Positions 1-8,722 of a stretch of 64,000 bases of DNA are shown here, piece by piece. Each line of letters opens with the position of its first letter. Position 1 is the stretch's first letter. Where the stretch lies: NCBI RefSeq assembly GCF_000154445.1, contig NZ_DS499559.1; one strand, given 5' to 3'. The notes under the pieces are model-generated. The model had not been told where the DNA came from and did not search any database. It worked only from the letters and a program-made list of their open reading frames with translations. Source of the stretch: Intestinibacter bartlettii. Lineage in GTDB: Bacteria > Bacillota > Clostridia > Peptostreptococcales > Peptostreptococcaceae. The position numbers were made by a program, and so were the translations under genes.

Positions 1-705
1 TTTTAATTTAATTAGGTAGTTATTTTTAAAGTTTTCCCTAAATTCATCGCTAGGAAGAGCGTTTAAATAATCCTTCATACTTGTACTTTCATACCATTGT
101 AATATACCTTCAAATCCTTGCATAACGTGCATGTAAGTAGTAGTCCATATTTGGATATCTTTTGCAGTTGATAAATGAGATAATACATCATAGTAGAAAG
201 TTGGTTTATGATTATTAAATCTTAATTTTTTGCCTTCAAAGTAAGGTTTATATTTTTTAACATATTCTAATTCATATAGAGCTTGTTGACCTTTTATATC
301 ATCAGCTAATGGTAATTGTATTGCTATAGTTCCACCTGTATTTAATAGAGCATACCATTTTTTGATTAATTCTTCATGTCCTGTCATACGTTGAATGGCA
401 GCATTTGAAAATACTATATCGAATTTTCCTAAGCTACTTAAATCTTCTGTTGCATCCATTAATCTGAAGTCTATTTCAGGATAAAGAAGTTGTGCTTTTT
501 CAATCATTGTAGAAGAATTATCTATACCTATAATTTCAGCATTAGGCCATCTTTTTTTTAATTCATTAGTACTGTTCCCAGAACCGCAACCAATATCTAA
601 TATACGAGCAGGATTTTCAAGTCCTATTCTTGAGATTAAGTCTTTTGATGGTAAAGTTCTTTCTTTACCGAACTTTAAGTATAAATCTGGATTCCAATCT
701 ATCAT
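1..705 (-). CDS. tam: Trans-aconitate 2-methyltransferase-like SAM methyltransferase, 3' end cut by the window
   Basis: The minus-strand frame opens with ATG at 705 and stays open to base 1, giving at least 235 residues; the E. coli Tam protein is about 252, so only a short C-terminal piece should be missing. The N-terminus reads MIDWNPDLYLKFGKERT, typical of the Tam family, followed by the SAM-binding motif I ILDIGCGSG near residue 38 and the acidic motif IGIDNSS. The family methylates trans-aconitate, an inhibitor of aconitase. A GGGGG ribosome binding site lies about 10 bases before the start. The fold is certain; the exact substrate is inferred from the overall match and could differ. Confidence 0.8.
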   Translation of the reverse strand, partial: MIDWNPDLYLKFGKERTLPSKDLISRIGLENPARILDIGCGSGNSTNELKKRWPNAEIIGIDNSSTMIEKAQLLYPEIDFRLMDATEDLSSLGKFDIVFSNAAIQRMTGHEELIKKWYALLNTGGTIAIQLPLADDIKGQQALYELEYVKKYKPYFEGKKLRFNNHKPTFYYDVLSHLSTAKDIQIWTTTYMHVMQGFEGILQWYESTSMKDYLNALPSDEFRENFKNNYLIKLK

Positions 706-1105
706 TTTAATTTTCCCCCTTTGAATAAAAAACTCTATATATGAATTAAAGCACTAATGATGCAAAAATGCAAGAATAAAAAAATAAATTGCATTTTAGA
801 ATAAAAAAAATTTTATATATATTTTAAAAATAATCTTTAATTATCAAAGTGTTTATAACGATTTTATAACAAAATTCATAAAAAAAATTGGTATTTATAG
901 TGTATACTAAATATAAATAAGTGAAATAAATTGAATTATATTATTTAAAAAAATAAAAAAAAATTTAAATGCCAACTTAAAAAAGCGAATATTTGATATA
1001 ATAATTGTTCATAGTAACTTAATTAGAAATGAGTACTATGCAATACGAAATAATAAATATTTCATAAAATCAAATACAAACTTAGGGAGTATAGAGGAGA
1101 GTATT
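706..1105. other. Divergent intergenic region, promoters only
   Basis: This 400-base AT-rich stretch separates the minus-strand methyltransferase from the plus-strand flippase gene. A TATAAT at 997-1002 is a plausible -10 box for the rightward gene, but no good -35 is visible. A 7-bp inverted repeat CATAGTA/TACTATG (1010-1016 and 1033-1039) lies just downstream and could be an operator or a leader hairpin. I see no open frame with a ribosome binding site. Confidence 0.4.
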
Positions 1106-2170
1106 ATGGAGTTTTTTAAAAAATATAGAAACACAATATTGAAATATGCATTCTTATTATTTTTAATGTTTTTTACGGTATATTTAGTTTTTAAAAATCT
1201 GGATATAAATTCTATAGACAAGATAAAAAATATAATCGATAAAAAATATATCGCAATAGGGGTTTGTGCTATATTACTATATATCATTTTAGAAGGGATA
1301 ATTTTAAAGCAAATAGTAGATGCACAATATAAAGTAAAAGCTAGATTCTTAGGAATGAAGCTGGCGACGATGGGATTTTATTATAACTTGATTACGCCTT
1401 TTGCATCAGGAAGTCAACCGATGCTTATATATGTTTTAAATAAGTATAAAGTTCCACTAAGTGAAGCAACGGGTATAATAACAAATAAAACATTATTATA
1501 TCAAACTGTAGTAACTATATACTGTACTGTATTTTTTGTATTAAATATAGGTATACTACAAACACAACTACCAGGTGTCATTTCATTAGTTATACTTGGT
1601 TTAAGCATAAATGCATTTACAATAATTATGGGATTATTAGCAATTTTAAACCCAGGAAAAGTTAAAGCAGTAGCTAATTTTTTAATAGAACATCTTTCTA
1701 AATTAAAGATTTTTAAATTTCTAAAAAATAAACAGGGACAAGTCGATAAATTTATAGAAGAATATAGTACATCAGTTAAGTTTTTTATGACAAATAAAAA
1801 GTTATTAATAAAGACAACCTTGTTAACTATAATACAGCTAACAGCTTATTTTAGTGTTTCATATTGGATATATAAATCTTTTGATTTAGGACAAGGGAAG
1901 TTCCTTTATATAATAACTTTACAAACGCTTTTATATATGGCTGTTTCACCAATACCAACCCCGGGTAATATAGGAGCAAATGAGTTAGCATTTTTCAATA
2001 TATTTTCAACTGTATTTCCAAAACAGTTTTTAGGATATGCAGTACTTTTATATGGCGGATTAGTATATTACTTAATTTTAATATTAAGTGGAGTATTAAC
2101 AATAATTAGCCATTTTCAAATTAAAGAAAAACACAATGGCTTAAAAAATAGAGCCAAAAGTGAAATATAA
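1106..2170 (+). CDS. UPF0104 / lysylphosphatidylglycerol synthetase flippase-type membrane protein
   Basis: The 354-residue product is almost entirely hydrophobic, with about eight membrane spans. It carries the two hallmark motifs of the LPG_synthase_TM family: TPFASGSQP near residue 98 and PIPTPGNIGANE near residue 286. This family includes the flippase half of MprF and many stand-alone proteins; only the membrane half is present here, so lipid or polyprenyl-linked substrate translocation is the best guess, not aminoacylation. The start is supported by GAGGAGAG ahead of ATG 1106. A DUF3783 gene follows after 24 bases with its own GGAGAG site, so the two are probably cotranscribed and end at the terminator at 2631. 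Confidence 0.8.
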   Translation: MEFFKKYRNTILKYAFLLFLMFFTVYLVFKNLDINSIDKIKNIIDKKYIAIGVCAILLYIILEGIILKQIVDAQYKVKARFLGMKLATMGFYYNLITPFASGSQPMLIYVLNKYKVPLSEATGIITNKTLLYQTVVTIYCTVFFVLNIGILQTQLPGVISLVILGLSINAFTIIMGLLAILNPGKVKAVANFLIEHLSKLKIFKFLKNKQGQVDKFIEEYSTSVKFFMTNKKLLIKTTLLTIIQLTAYFSVSYWIYKSFDLGQGKFLYIITLQTLLYMAVSPIPTPGNIGANELAFFNIFSTVFPKQFLGYAVLLYGGLVYYLILILSGVLTIISHFQIKEKHNGLKNRAKSEI

Positions 2171-2194
2171 ATTAGGTTTATAAGGAGAGAAATT

Positions 2195-2620
2195 ATGACA
2201 TTTAAAAAAATAAATGAAAATGAACAAAATAATATACACGATAGAAGTTGTATAATCTTAGTTAATTTCAACAATAAAGAAGTTGCAGCTATAAAGACAG
2301 TAAGTAGTTTTGCAGGAATAAAGGACAGAATAGTTTTAACTAGCAAAAATGGGAATACAAAAATAAAAGATATATTAGATGGAAATATATCTGATGATAA
2401 TGAAAATACTTGGAGCGAAAAAGCGATAATATTTAACAATATACCAACAAATAGAGTTTCAGGATTCTTAGATGGATTAAAAAAGATGAAAATAAGAAGA
2501 CCTTTAACAGCTATGGTTACAGAAGTTTCAATAGACTGGAAACTAGATACATTAATTTATAACTTAAAAGAAGAAAGAAAATCAATTGCTAAAGGTCAAG
2601 TTGTAGATCATTCTAAATAA
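2195..2620 (+). CDS. DUF3783 family protein
   Basis: This 141-residue soluble protein resembles the small clostridial DUF3783 family: an N-terminal segment (CIILVNFNNKE) followed by a conserved core ending in MKIRRPLTAMVTEVS and a charged tail. No function is established for the family. It lies 24 bases behind the flippase gene, and a terminator follows directly, so it should be the last gene of a two-gene unit. There are no membrane segments, no cysteine metal motif and no recognisable active site. The family assignment is by recognition of the C-terminal motif only. Confidence 0.6.
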   Translation: MTFKKINENEQNNIHDRSCIILVNFNNKEVAAIKTVSSFAGIKDRIVLTSKNGNTKIKDILDGNISDDNENTWSEKAIIFNNIPTNRVSGFLDGLKKMKIRRPLTAMVTEVSIDWKLDTLIYNLKEERKSIAKGQVVDHSK

Positions 2621-2630
2621 AAAAATTGAG

Positions 2631-2660
2631 ATAGCGCCTATTATATAGGGGCTATTTTTG
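2631..2660 (+). terminator. Rho-independent terminator after the DUF3783 gene
   Basis: An 11-bp stem (2631-2641 with 2645-2655, one G-G mismatch) with a TAT loop is followed by a run of T residues. Confidence 0.75.
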
Positions 2661-2771
2661 TTTTAAATATTTAAATACATATAAAAAATGTAAGATTTTA
2701 AAGGATTTTATAAATTGTTGTTGAATTAATATAAAAAACTTCATAATACTATAATTTAAAGGAGAGATATT

Positions 2772-3338
2772 ATGCATTATTTAGCAGCACTAGAAAAATT
2801 AAAAAAAGGTAGTAAACTCTATTTAGAATGTCAAAGTAATCCCTCAATTTTTCATCAAGATTTGCGTGAAGAATTAAAAAATAAAGGACAAAAGCCATAT
2901 GCAACTATAATAACTTGTTCTGACTCAAGAGTTCCAGTACAACATATTTTTTCCTCTAGTATGGGAGAATTATTTATTATTAGAAATGCGGGAAATGTAA
3001 TTGGTGATTTTGAAATAGGTTCAGTAGAATATGCATCAGAACATTTAGGTGTAGAATTAATAGTCGTATTAGGACATACTCATTGTGGAGCTGTTCATTC
3101 AACACTGCATAATGAAGGGCATAGTTATATAAATGCAATTACCAACAAAGTTGCTGAGGCTATTGGAGATGAAAAAGATCAAAGAAAATGTGAAGTATTA
3201 AATGCAAGACATAGTGTAGAATGTTTAAAAGCAAGTGAAGTTTTAACAAGATTAGAAAAAGAAGATAAATTAAAAATTATTTCAGCTATGTATGACATAG
3301 AATCTGGAGAAGTTATATTTGATGATATAAATAAATAA
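2772..3338 (+). CDS. Beta-class carbonic anhydrase
   Basis: The 188-residue protein has the complete zinc site of beta-carbonic anhydrases: C49 and D51/R53 in CSDSR, with H102 and C105 in the HTHCGA motif. It catalyses reversible hydration of CO2 to bicarbonate in the cytoplasm, which supplies carboxylases and buffers pH in an anaerobe. The length is at the short end for the class and the C-terminus keeps the usual IISAMYDIESGEV strand. A GGAGAG site precedes ATG 2772. It sits between two terminators (2631 and 3373) and is therefore a single-gene unit. A role in a particular pathway cannot be read from the neighbours. Confidence 0.92.
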   Translation: MHYLAALEKLKKGSKLYLECQSNPSIFHQDLREELKNKGQKPYATIITCSDSRVPVQHIFSSSMGELFIIRNAGNVIGDFEIGSVEYASEHLGVELIVVLGHTHCGAVHSTLHNEGHSYINAITNKVAEAIGDEKDQRKCEVLNARHSVECLKASEVLTRLEKEDKLKIISAMYDIESGEVIFDDINK

Positions 3339-3372
3339 TAATAAAATAATAAAAATAATTTGATATTTAGTG

Positions 3373-3401
3373 ATTGAGATGAATACATCTCAATTTTTTT
3401 T
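3373..3401 (+). terminator. Rho-independent terminator after the carbonic anhydrase gene
   Basis: A perfect 9-bp stem (ATTGAGATG/CATCTCAAT) with loop AATA is followed by eight T residues. Confidence 0.9.
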
Positions 3402-3440
3402 GACTATAATTATATTAACAATGAAAGGGGATAATAATTT

Positions 3441-4379
3441 ATGAAGATTTTGATTACTGTAAAAATAAGTGATGAACAATTTAAAAAAATACAAGATTTA
3501 GGATATGATGTTGTGCGTATTTCAGAAAGCAAAGTTACAAATAGTTCAGAAACGGATGATGCGGATATTTTAGTTTGCTATAATCCATTTAAAACTTTGG
3601 ATATAGAAAAAATGAAAAATTTAAAATATATAATGTTAACAAGTGTAGGATTTGATCAACTTCCAAAAGAAAAAGTTTTAGCTAGAAATATAAAAGTTAC
3701 TAACAATAGAGGTGGATATAGCATTCCAATGGCAGAATGGATAGTTATGTGTATATTGGAAATATATAAAAGAGCAAAAATGTTTTATAATCAACAACAA
3801 GAAAAAATTTGGCATATGGATTTAGTTTCTATAAGTGAGTTATATGGTCAAAGAATAGGATTTTTAGGAACAGGAACTATTGCTATAGAAGCAGCAAAAA
3901 GACTTCAAGGATTTGGTGTAGAGATTTGGGGCAATAATACTAATGGAAGAGATGTAGAATACTTTGACAAGTGTTTTAGCAAAGATGAAATTGATGAGAT
4001 ATTTAAAAATTGTGATGTTGTAGTAAGTACAATGCCTTGTACGAAGGAAACAGAAGGCATGTTTGATAAAAATAAATTCTCTTTAATGAAAGAAGGTTCT
4101 AGTTTTATAAATGTAGGTAGGGGTAAAAATGTAAAAGAAGACGATTTACTTCTTTATTTAGGTAAATTTAAAGGTGTCGCACTAGATGTATTTGAACAAG
4201 AACCTTTACCAAAAGATAGTTTATTATGGGATGCTGAAAATGTAATCGTTACACCACATAATTGCTGGGTTTCAGAAAAAAATCCTATAAGAGTAGAAAA
4301 ATTAATGTATTCTAATTTGAAGAAATATAAAGAAGGAAAAGAATTAGCAAATATAGTAAATGTAGAAAGAGGATATTAA
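3441..4379 (+). CDS. NAD-dependent D-2-hydroxyacid dehydrogenase (PGDH-like)
   Basis: The 312-residue protein has the D-isomer-specific 2-hydroxyacid dehydrogenase layout: a substrate-binding flank, then a Rossmann core with GFLGTGTIA (about residues 141-149). The catalytic set is recognisable as the NVGRG arginine motif, the glutamate in ALDVFEQEPLP and the histidine in TPHNCW. It lacks the regulatory ACT domain of SerA, so it is more like the short 2-hydroxyacid reductases than a true biosynthetic phosphoglycerate dehydrogenase. AAAGGGG precedes ATG 3441. It is flanked by a terminator upstream and ligA downstream; the substrate cannot be deduced. Confidence 0.85.
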   Translation: MKILITVKISDEQFKKIQDLGYDVVRISESKVTNSSETDDADILVCYNPFKTLDIEKMKNLKYIMLTSVGFDQLPKEKVLARNIKVTNNRGGYSIPMAEWIVMCILEIYKRAKMFYNQQQEKIWHMDLVSISELYGQRIGFLGTGTIAIEAAKRLQGFGVEIWGNNTNGRDVEYFDKCFSKDEIDEIFKNCDVVVSTMPCTKETEGMFDKNKFSLMKEGSSFINVGRGKNVKEDDLLLYLGKFKGVALDVFEQEPLPKDSLLWDAENVIVTPHNCWVSEKNPIRVEKLMYSNLKKYKEGKELANIVNVERGY

Positions 4380-4544
4380 TTTAAATAAATTTAATTTCCA
4401 TAATGTCTTCTAAAATAATATATAAATTTATGATAAGATAGATAAGGCTAATTTATATTTAGTTAAATTAAAGTTAAGATTAGCGTAAAAAATATAATTT
4501 AGATAATACTATGATTATATAAAAAATTAAGGAGTTTTTAATAT

Positions 4545-6569
4545 ATGAGTGCTCAAAAGAGAATTGAAGAATTAATAAATTTAATAAATTATCACAATGA
4601 AAAATACTACAATCAAGATTCGCCAGAAATAGAAGACTTTGAATATGATAATTTGATGAAAGAATTAATCAAATTAGAAGAAGAGAATCCAGAATTAAAG
4701 AGAAATGATTCTCCATCAAATAGGGTTGGAGGAAAACCATTAGATAAGTTTGAACAAGTTGTACATAAAATACCTATGCTAAGTCTTTCTAATGCATATT
4801 CATGGGAAGATTTAAAAGATTTTGATTCAAGAGTAAGAGAAGCTGTGGGGTCAGATGTTGAATACGTAGTTGAATTTAAAATAGACGGCTTATCAGTTGG
4901 TCTTAATTACAATAATGGAATATTTGAAAGTGGAGCAACTAGAGGAAATGGTATAGTTGGAGAAAATATAACTAAAAATTTAATGACTATAAAAAATATA
5001 CCTCTTAATATAGATGAAAAAGGTGAACTTACAGTAAGAGGAGAAGTTTATATATCTAAAAAGGATTTTGAAGAGATAAATAAAATTCAAGAGGAACAAG
5101 ATCAACCGCTATATGCAAATCCAAGAAATTTAGCGGCAGGTTCTTTACGCCAATTGGATTCTAAATTAACTGCAAAAAGACCATTAGATATATTCATATT
5201 TAATTTAGAAGATATAAATTCAAAACAATTTAAAACACATAGTGAATCATTAGAATACTTAAAACAATTAGGTTTCCATGTAAGCCCAGAGTTCAAAGTA
5301 TTCAAAACTATGGATGAAATAATCGAATATATTAAATATTGGACAGAACATAGAGAAGACTTAGGTTTTGGAATAGACGGTATGGTCATAAAAGTAAATA
5401 ATTTAGCACAAAGAGAACAAATGGGTTATACTGCAAAAAGTCCAAGATGGGCAATTGCATATAAATTCCCAGCAGAAAGAAAAGAAACTAAATTATTAGA
5501 TATAGTTGTAGAAGTTGGTAGAACAGGAACAATAACTCCAACAGCAGTTTTAGAACCTATAAGATTAGCAGGAACTACAGTAAGTAGGGCTACACTTCAT
5601 AATGAAGACTATATAAACGAAAAAGATATAAAAATAAATGATACAGTATTAGTTCAAAAAGCAGGGGATATAATACCACAAGTAGTAGAGGTTATAAAAG
5701 AAAAGAGAACTGGTGAAGAAATCGAATTTAAAATGCCAGAAGAGTGTCCTGTTTGTGGCGAGCCAACAGTAAGACTAGAAGGAGAAGCAGCTGTTAAATG
5801 TATAAATATATCTTGTCCTGCACAAATTAGAAGAGGAATTATCCATTTCGCATCAAGAGAAGCTATGGACATAGATGGATTAGGTGAATCAATAATAACA
5901 TTATTGTTAAAACAAGATTTAATAAAAGATATATCTGATTTATACTACCTTAAAAAAGAACAAATATCAGTGCTTGAAAGAATGGGAGACAAATCTGCAA
6001 CTAATTTAATAAACGCTATAAATAAATCTAAAGAAAATGATTTATGGAGATTTATAAATGGATTAGGTATAAAATTAATCGGAACAAAAGCGGCAAAAAT
6101 ATTAGCAAGTGAATTCAAAGATTTAGATAAATTAATGAGTGCAACAGAACAAGAATTAATAAACTTAGAAGAATTCGGTCAAACTATGGCAGATAGCGTA
6201 GTTGAATTCTTTAAAGAAGAAAAGAATATATCAGTTATAGAAAAGCTAAAAGAAGCTGGAGTAAACACAAAGCTAATAGAATCAGATGATGAAGATATAC
6301 CAAAAATATTTGAAAAAATGAAGATAGTTTTAACAGGAACTCTTCCAACTTTAAAAAGAAATGATGCAAAAGAAATGATAGAAAAAAGAGGCGGAAAAGC
6401 AACTTCAAGTGTAAGTAAATCTACTTCCTTCGTTCTGGCAGGGGAAGAAGCTGGTTCAAAACTTACAAAAGCTAATGACCTTGGAATAAAAGTTATAGAT
6501 GAAGAAAAATTCTTACAATTAATAGACTTAAAAACTACTGATGAAGTTATAAATAATTTAGAAAACTAA
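4545..6569 (+). CDS. ligA: NAD-dependent DNA ligase LigA
   Basis: The 674-residue length is standard for LigA. Domains in order: N-terminal Ia domain, adenylation domain with the nucleotidyl lysine K112 in the KIDG motif, OB fold, a four-cysteine zinc finger starting near C401 (CPVCGEP, then CINISC), helix-hairpin-helix repeats (GLGIKLIGTKAA) and a C-terminal BRCT domain from about residue 590. The enzyme seals nicks during replication and repair using NAD+. In many Firmicutes ligA follows pcrA; here the upstream neighbour is a dehydrogenase gene. AAGGAG precedes ATG 4545. No strong terminator is seen before the next gene. Confidence 0.98.
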   Translation: MSAQKRIEELINLINYHNEKYYNQDSPEIEDFEYDNLMKELIKLEEENPELKRNDSPSNRVGGKPLDKFEQVVHKIPMLSLSNAYSWEDLKDFDSRVREAVGSDVEYVVEFKIDGLSVGLNYNNGIFESGATRGNGIVGENITKNLMTIKNIPLNIDEKGELTVRGEVYISKKDFEEINKIQEEQDQPLYANPRNLAAGSLRQLDSKLTAKRPLDIFIFNLEDINSKQFKTHSESLEYLKQLGFHVSPEFKVFKTMDEIIEYIKYWTEHREDLGFGIDGMVIKVNNLAQREQMGYTAKSPRWAIAYKFPAERKETKLLDIVVEVGRTGTITPTAVLEPIRLAGTTVSRATLHNEDYINEKDIKINDTVLVQKAGDIIPQVVEVIKEKRTGEEIEFKMPEECPVCGEPTVRLEGEAAVKCINISCPAQIRRGIIHFASREAMDIDGLGESIITLLLKQDLIKDISDLYYLKKEQISVLERMGDKSATNLINAINKSKENDLWRFINGLGIKLIGTKAAKILASEFKDLDKLMSATEQELINLEEFGQTMADSVVEFFKEEKNISVIEKLKEAGVNTKLIESDDEDIPKIFEKMKIVLTGTLPTLKRNDAKEMIEKRGGKATSSVSKSTSFVLAGEEAGSKLTKANDLGIKVIDEEKFLQLIDLKTTDEVINNLEN

Positions 6570-6738
6570 TGAAAAAGCACTGTTATAACCTTAAAATACG
6601 TATATAAAAGTTGATTTTACCTTATAAATGTAGTAAATTAGTCAAAGAAGTGCTAGAATTATTTAGAGAATGAAGTTAATTTAACGGAATTTAAGTTTAA
6701 TATTTAAGAGAAGTATTTGATTTTAGAAAGGAAAAAAC

Positions 6739-8088
6739 ATGGCTAGAATTGATGGTAGAGAGTTTGATCAAATTAGGGATTTAAAAATAACTAGAAATTA
6801 TACAAAATATGCAGAGGGGTCTGTATTTATAGAAATGGGTGATACAAAAGTTTTATGTAATGCATCTATAGAGGATAAAGTTCCTCCCTTTCTAAGAAAC
6901 ACAGGAACTGGATGGATAAATGCAGAGTATTCTATGTTGCCTAGATCAACTCAACAAAGAAAAATAAGAGATGCATCTAGAGGAAAAATAGATGGTAGAA
7001 GTCAAGAAATACAAAGATTAATCGGAAGAGCTATTAGATCAGTAGTTGACTTAGATAAATTAGGAGAAAGAACTATCTGGATAGATTGCGATGTAATTCA
7101 AGCAGATGGTGGTACTAGAACAGCTTCAATAACAGGGGCTTTCGTAGCTGTATTAGACGCTATCAACAAATTACATAAAGAAAAAGCAATAAAACATATG
7201 CCAGTTAGAAACTTTGTATCAGCGATAAGTGTCGGTATAGTAAATGGTGAATATTTACTTGATTTATGTTATGAAGAAGATTCTAACGCACAAGTAGATA
7301 TGAACATAATAATGACTGACAAAGGCGAATTTGTTGAATTACAAGGTACAGGGGAAGAATGTCCTTTCTCAAGAAAAGATTTAGAGAAACTTCTAGAATT
7401 AGGTGAAAAAGGTAATAAAATGTTACTTAAAGCTCAAAGAGAAGCATTAGGTGAAATAGCAGACGAAATTTTAGGCGTTGATTATGGAAATGATGTAGTC
7501 ATTGCTACAGGAAATGCACATAAATTAGAAGAAATAGGTGACATATTAAAAGACTTGGATTATAATATATATTCATTGAAAGATGTCGACCTTGGAGGCC
7601 TAGAAATAGAGGAAAATGGTAAGACATTTGAACATAACGCTTTAATAAAAGCTAGAGAGGTTGCTAAAAGAACTAAAATGATAACAATAGCTGATGACTC
7701 TGGATTAGAAGTCGATGCAATAGGTAAAAAACCAGGAATATATTCTGCTAGATATGCAGGAGAAAATGCTACAGATGAAGAAAATAGAGCTAAACTATTA
7801 AAATCATTAGGAAATACACCTATGAGTCAAAGAGGAGCTAGATTTGTTTGCTGTATAGCAGTTGTTTTCCCTGATGGAAAAGAATTCGTTGTTAGAGGTA
7901 CTTGTGAAGGTACTATAGGATTCGAAGAAAAGGGAAGTAATGGATTTGGATATGATAACTTATTTATAGTAAACAAATACGATAAAACATTTGCTGAATT
8001 ACCAGCTACAATAAAAAATGCTATTAGCCACAGGGCAAATGCTCTTCAATTAATGAAAGAAGAACTATCAAGAAGAGTTGGAAGATAA
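6739..8088 (+). CDS. Bifunctional RNase PH / XTP-dITP diphosphatase fusion
   Basis: One 449-residue frame joins two complete enzymes. Residues 1-245 are RNase PH, with RDASRGKIDGRSQEI and ADGGTRTASITGA, which trims tRNA 3' ends phosphorolytically. Residues 251-449 are the RdgB/HAM1 nucleotide pyrophosphatase, with VVIATGNAHKLEEI at its start and the SGLEVDA and SHRANAL motifs, which removes deaminated purine nucleotides. Neither half lacks key motifs, and the linker is only a few residues. The same fusion is known in some other Firmicutes. AGAAAGG precedes ATG 6739. The YfcE-like gene follows by about 20 bases and is probably cotranscribed. Confidence 0.95.
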   Translation: MARIDGREFDQIRDLKITRNYTKYAEGSVFIEMGDTKVLCNASIEDKVPPFLRNTGTGWINAEYSMLPRSTQQRKIRDASRGKIDGRSQEIQRLIGRAIRSVVDLDKLGERTIWIDCDVIQADGGTRTASITGAFVAVLDAINKLHKEKAIKHMPVRNFVSAISVGIVNGEYLLDLCYEEDSNAQVDMNIIMTDKGEFVELQGTGEECPFSRKDLEKLLELGEKGNKMLLKAQREALGEIADEILGVDYGNDVVIATGNAHKLEEIGDILKDLDYNIYSLKDVDLGGLEIEENGKTFEHNALIKAREVAKRTKMITIADDSGLEVDAIGKKPGIYSARYAGENATDEENRAKLLKSLGNTPMSQRGARFVCCIAVVFPDGKEFVVRGTCEGTIGFEEKGSNGFGYDNLFIVNKYDKTFAELPATIKNAISHRANALQLMKEELSRRVGR

Positions 8089-8109
8089 ATAATATACAAG
8101 GTAGTGGAC

Positions 8110-8589
8110 ATGATGAGAATAGGAATAATTAGTGATACTCATAGATTTACAAAAGCGATAGATCATGCAATCCCTTATTTACAAGATTGCGATTTAATTG
8201 TTCATGCGGGAGATAATATTGATGATGCCGATTATATAGAAGCTGTTACAGATATTCCTGTTGTTGCTGTAAAAGGAAATTGTGACTTTTATTCAGATCC
8301 AGGAAAAGATGAAGAAGCTTTTATGGCAGAAGACAAAAGAGTTTTTGTTTGCCATGGCCATAATTATGGAATAAAATATAGTATGTCTGATTTACTTAAT
8401 AAGGCATTAAATTCAAATATAGATATAGTAATATTTGGACATTCACATATACCATTTTATCAAGAAATAAGAGGTGTTATATTTATTAATCCAGGAAGCG
8501 TATCATTGCCAAGAGGAGGTTCATCTAAAGGACTTGGCATATTAGATATAGAAAATGGAGAAATTACATATGAAAGAATAGAAATATAG
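8110..8589 (+). CDS. YfcE/MJ0936-family metallophosphoesterase
   Basis: This 159-residue protein has the calcineurin-like phosphodiesterase metal motifs: D-x-H in IISDTHR, GD in VHAGDNID, GNCD, H in VCHGHNY and the GHSH motif. Family members are Mn-dependent phosphodiesterases acting on small substrates in the cytoplasm; the natural substrate is usually unknown. I chose ATG 8110, because AAGG at 8098-8101 is 8 bases upstream; an in-frame GTG at 8104 is too close to that site. The gene almost touches the RNase PH/RdgB gene, an arrangement seen in relatives. Confidence 0.9.
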   Translation: MMRIGIISDTHRFTKAIDHAIPYLQDCDLIVHAGDNIDDADYIEAVTDIPVVAVKGNCDFYSDPGKDEEAFMAEDKRVFVCHGHNYGIKYSMSDLLNKALNSNIDIVIFGHSHIPFYQEIRGVIFINPGSVSLPRGGSSKGLGILDIENGEITYERIEI

Positions 8590-8612
8590 CCCCCTTAATT
8601 CTATATGAATAC

Positions 8613-8642
8613 TTGTAAATAAAAAAATGGTTGTGATATAAT
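8613..8642 (+). promoter_or_regulatory. Sigma-A type promoter for tig
   Basis: TTGTAA at 8613-8618 and TATAAT at 8637-8642 are separated by 18 bases, 80 bases before tig. Confidence 0.65.
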
Positions 8643-8722
8643 TAAAGAGTTAGATATTTATTAGAATTAAATTAAAAATTATTCTAAAATGATTACATAT
8701 ATATTTAGGAGGATAAAGTTAG

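Noticed and set aside
1036..1287. 83-codon minus-strand frame near the start of the flippase gene
   Set aside because: Mostly antisense to the flippase gene, no ribosome binding site, and a composition expected from AT-rich DNA.
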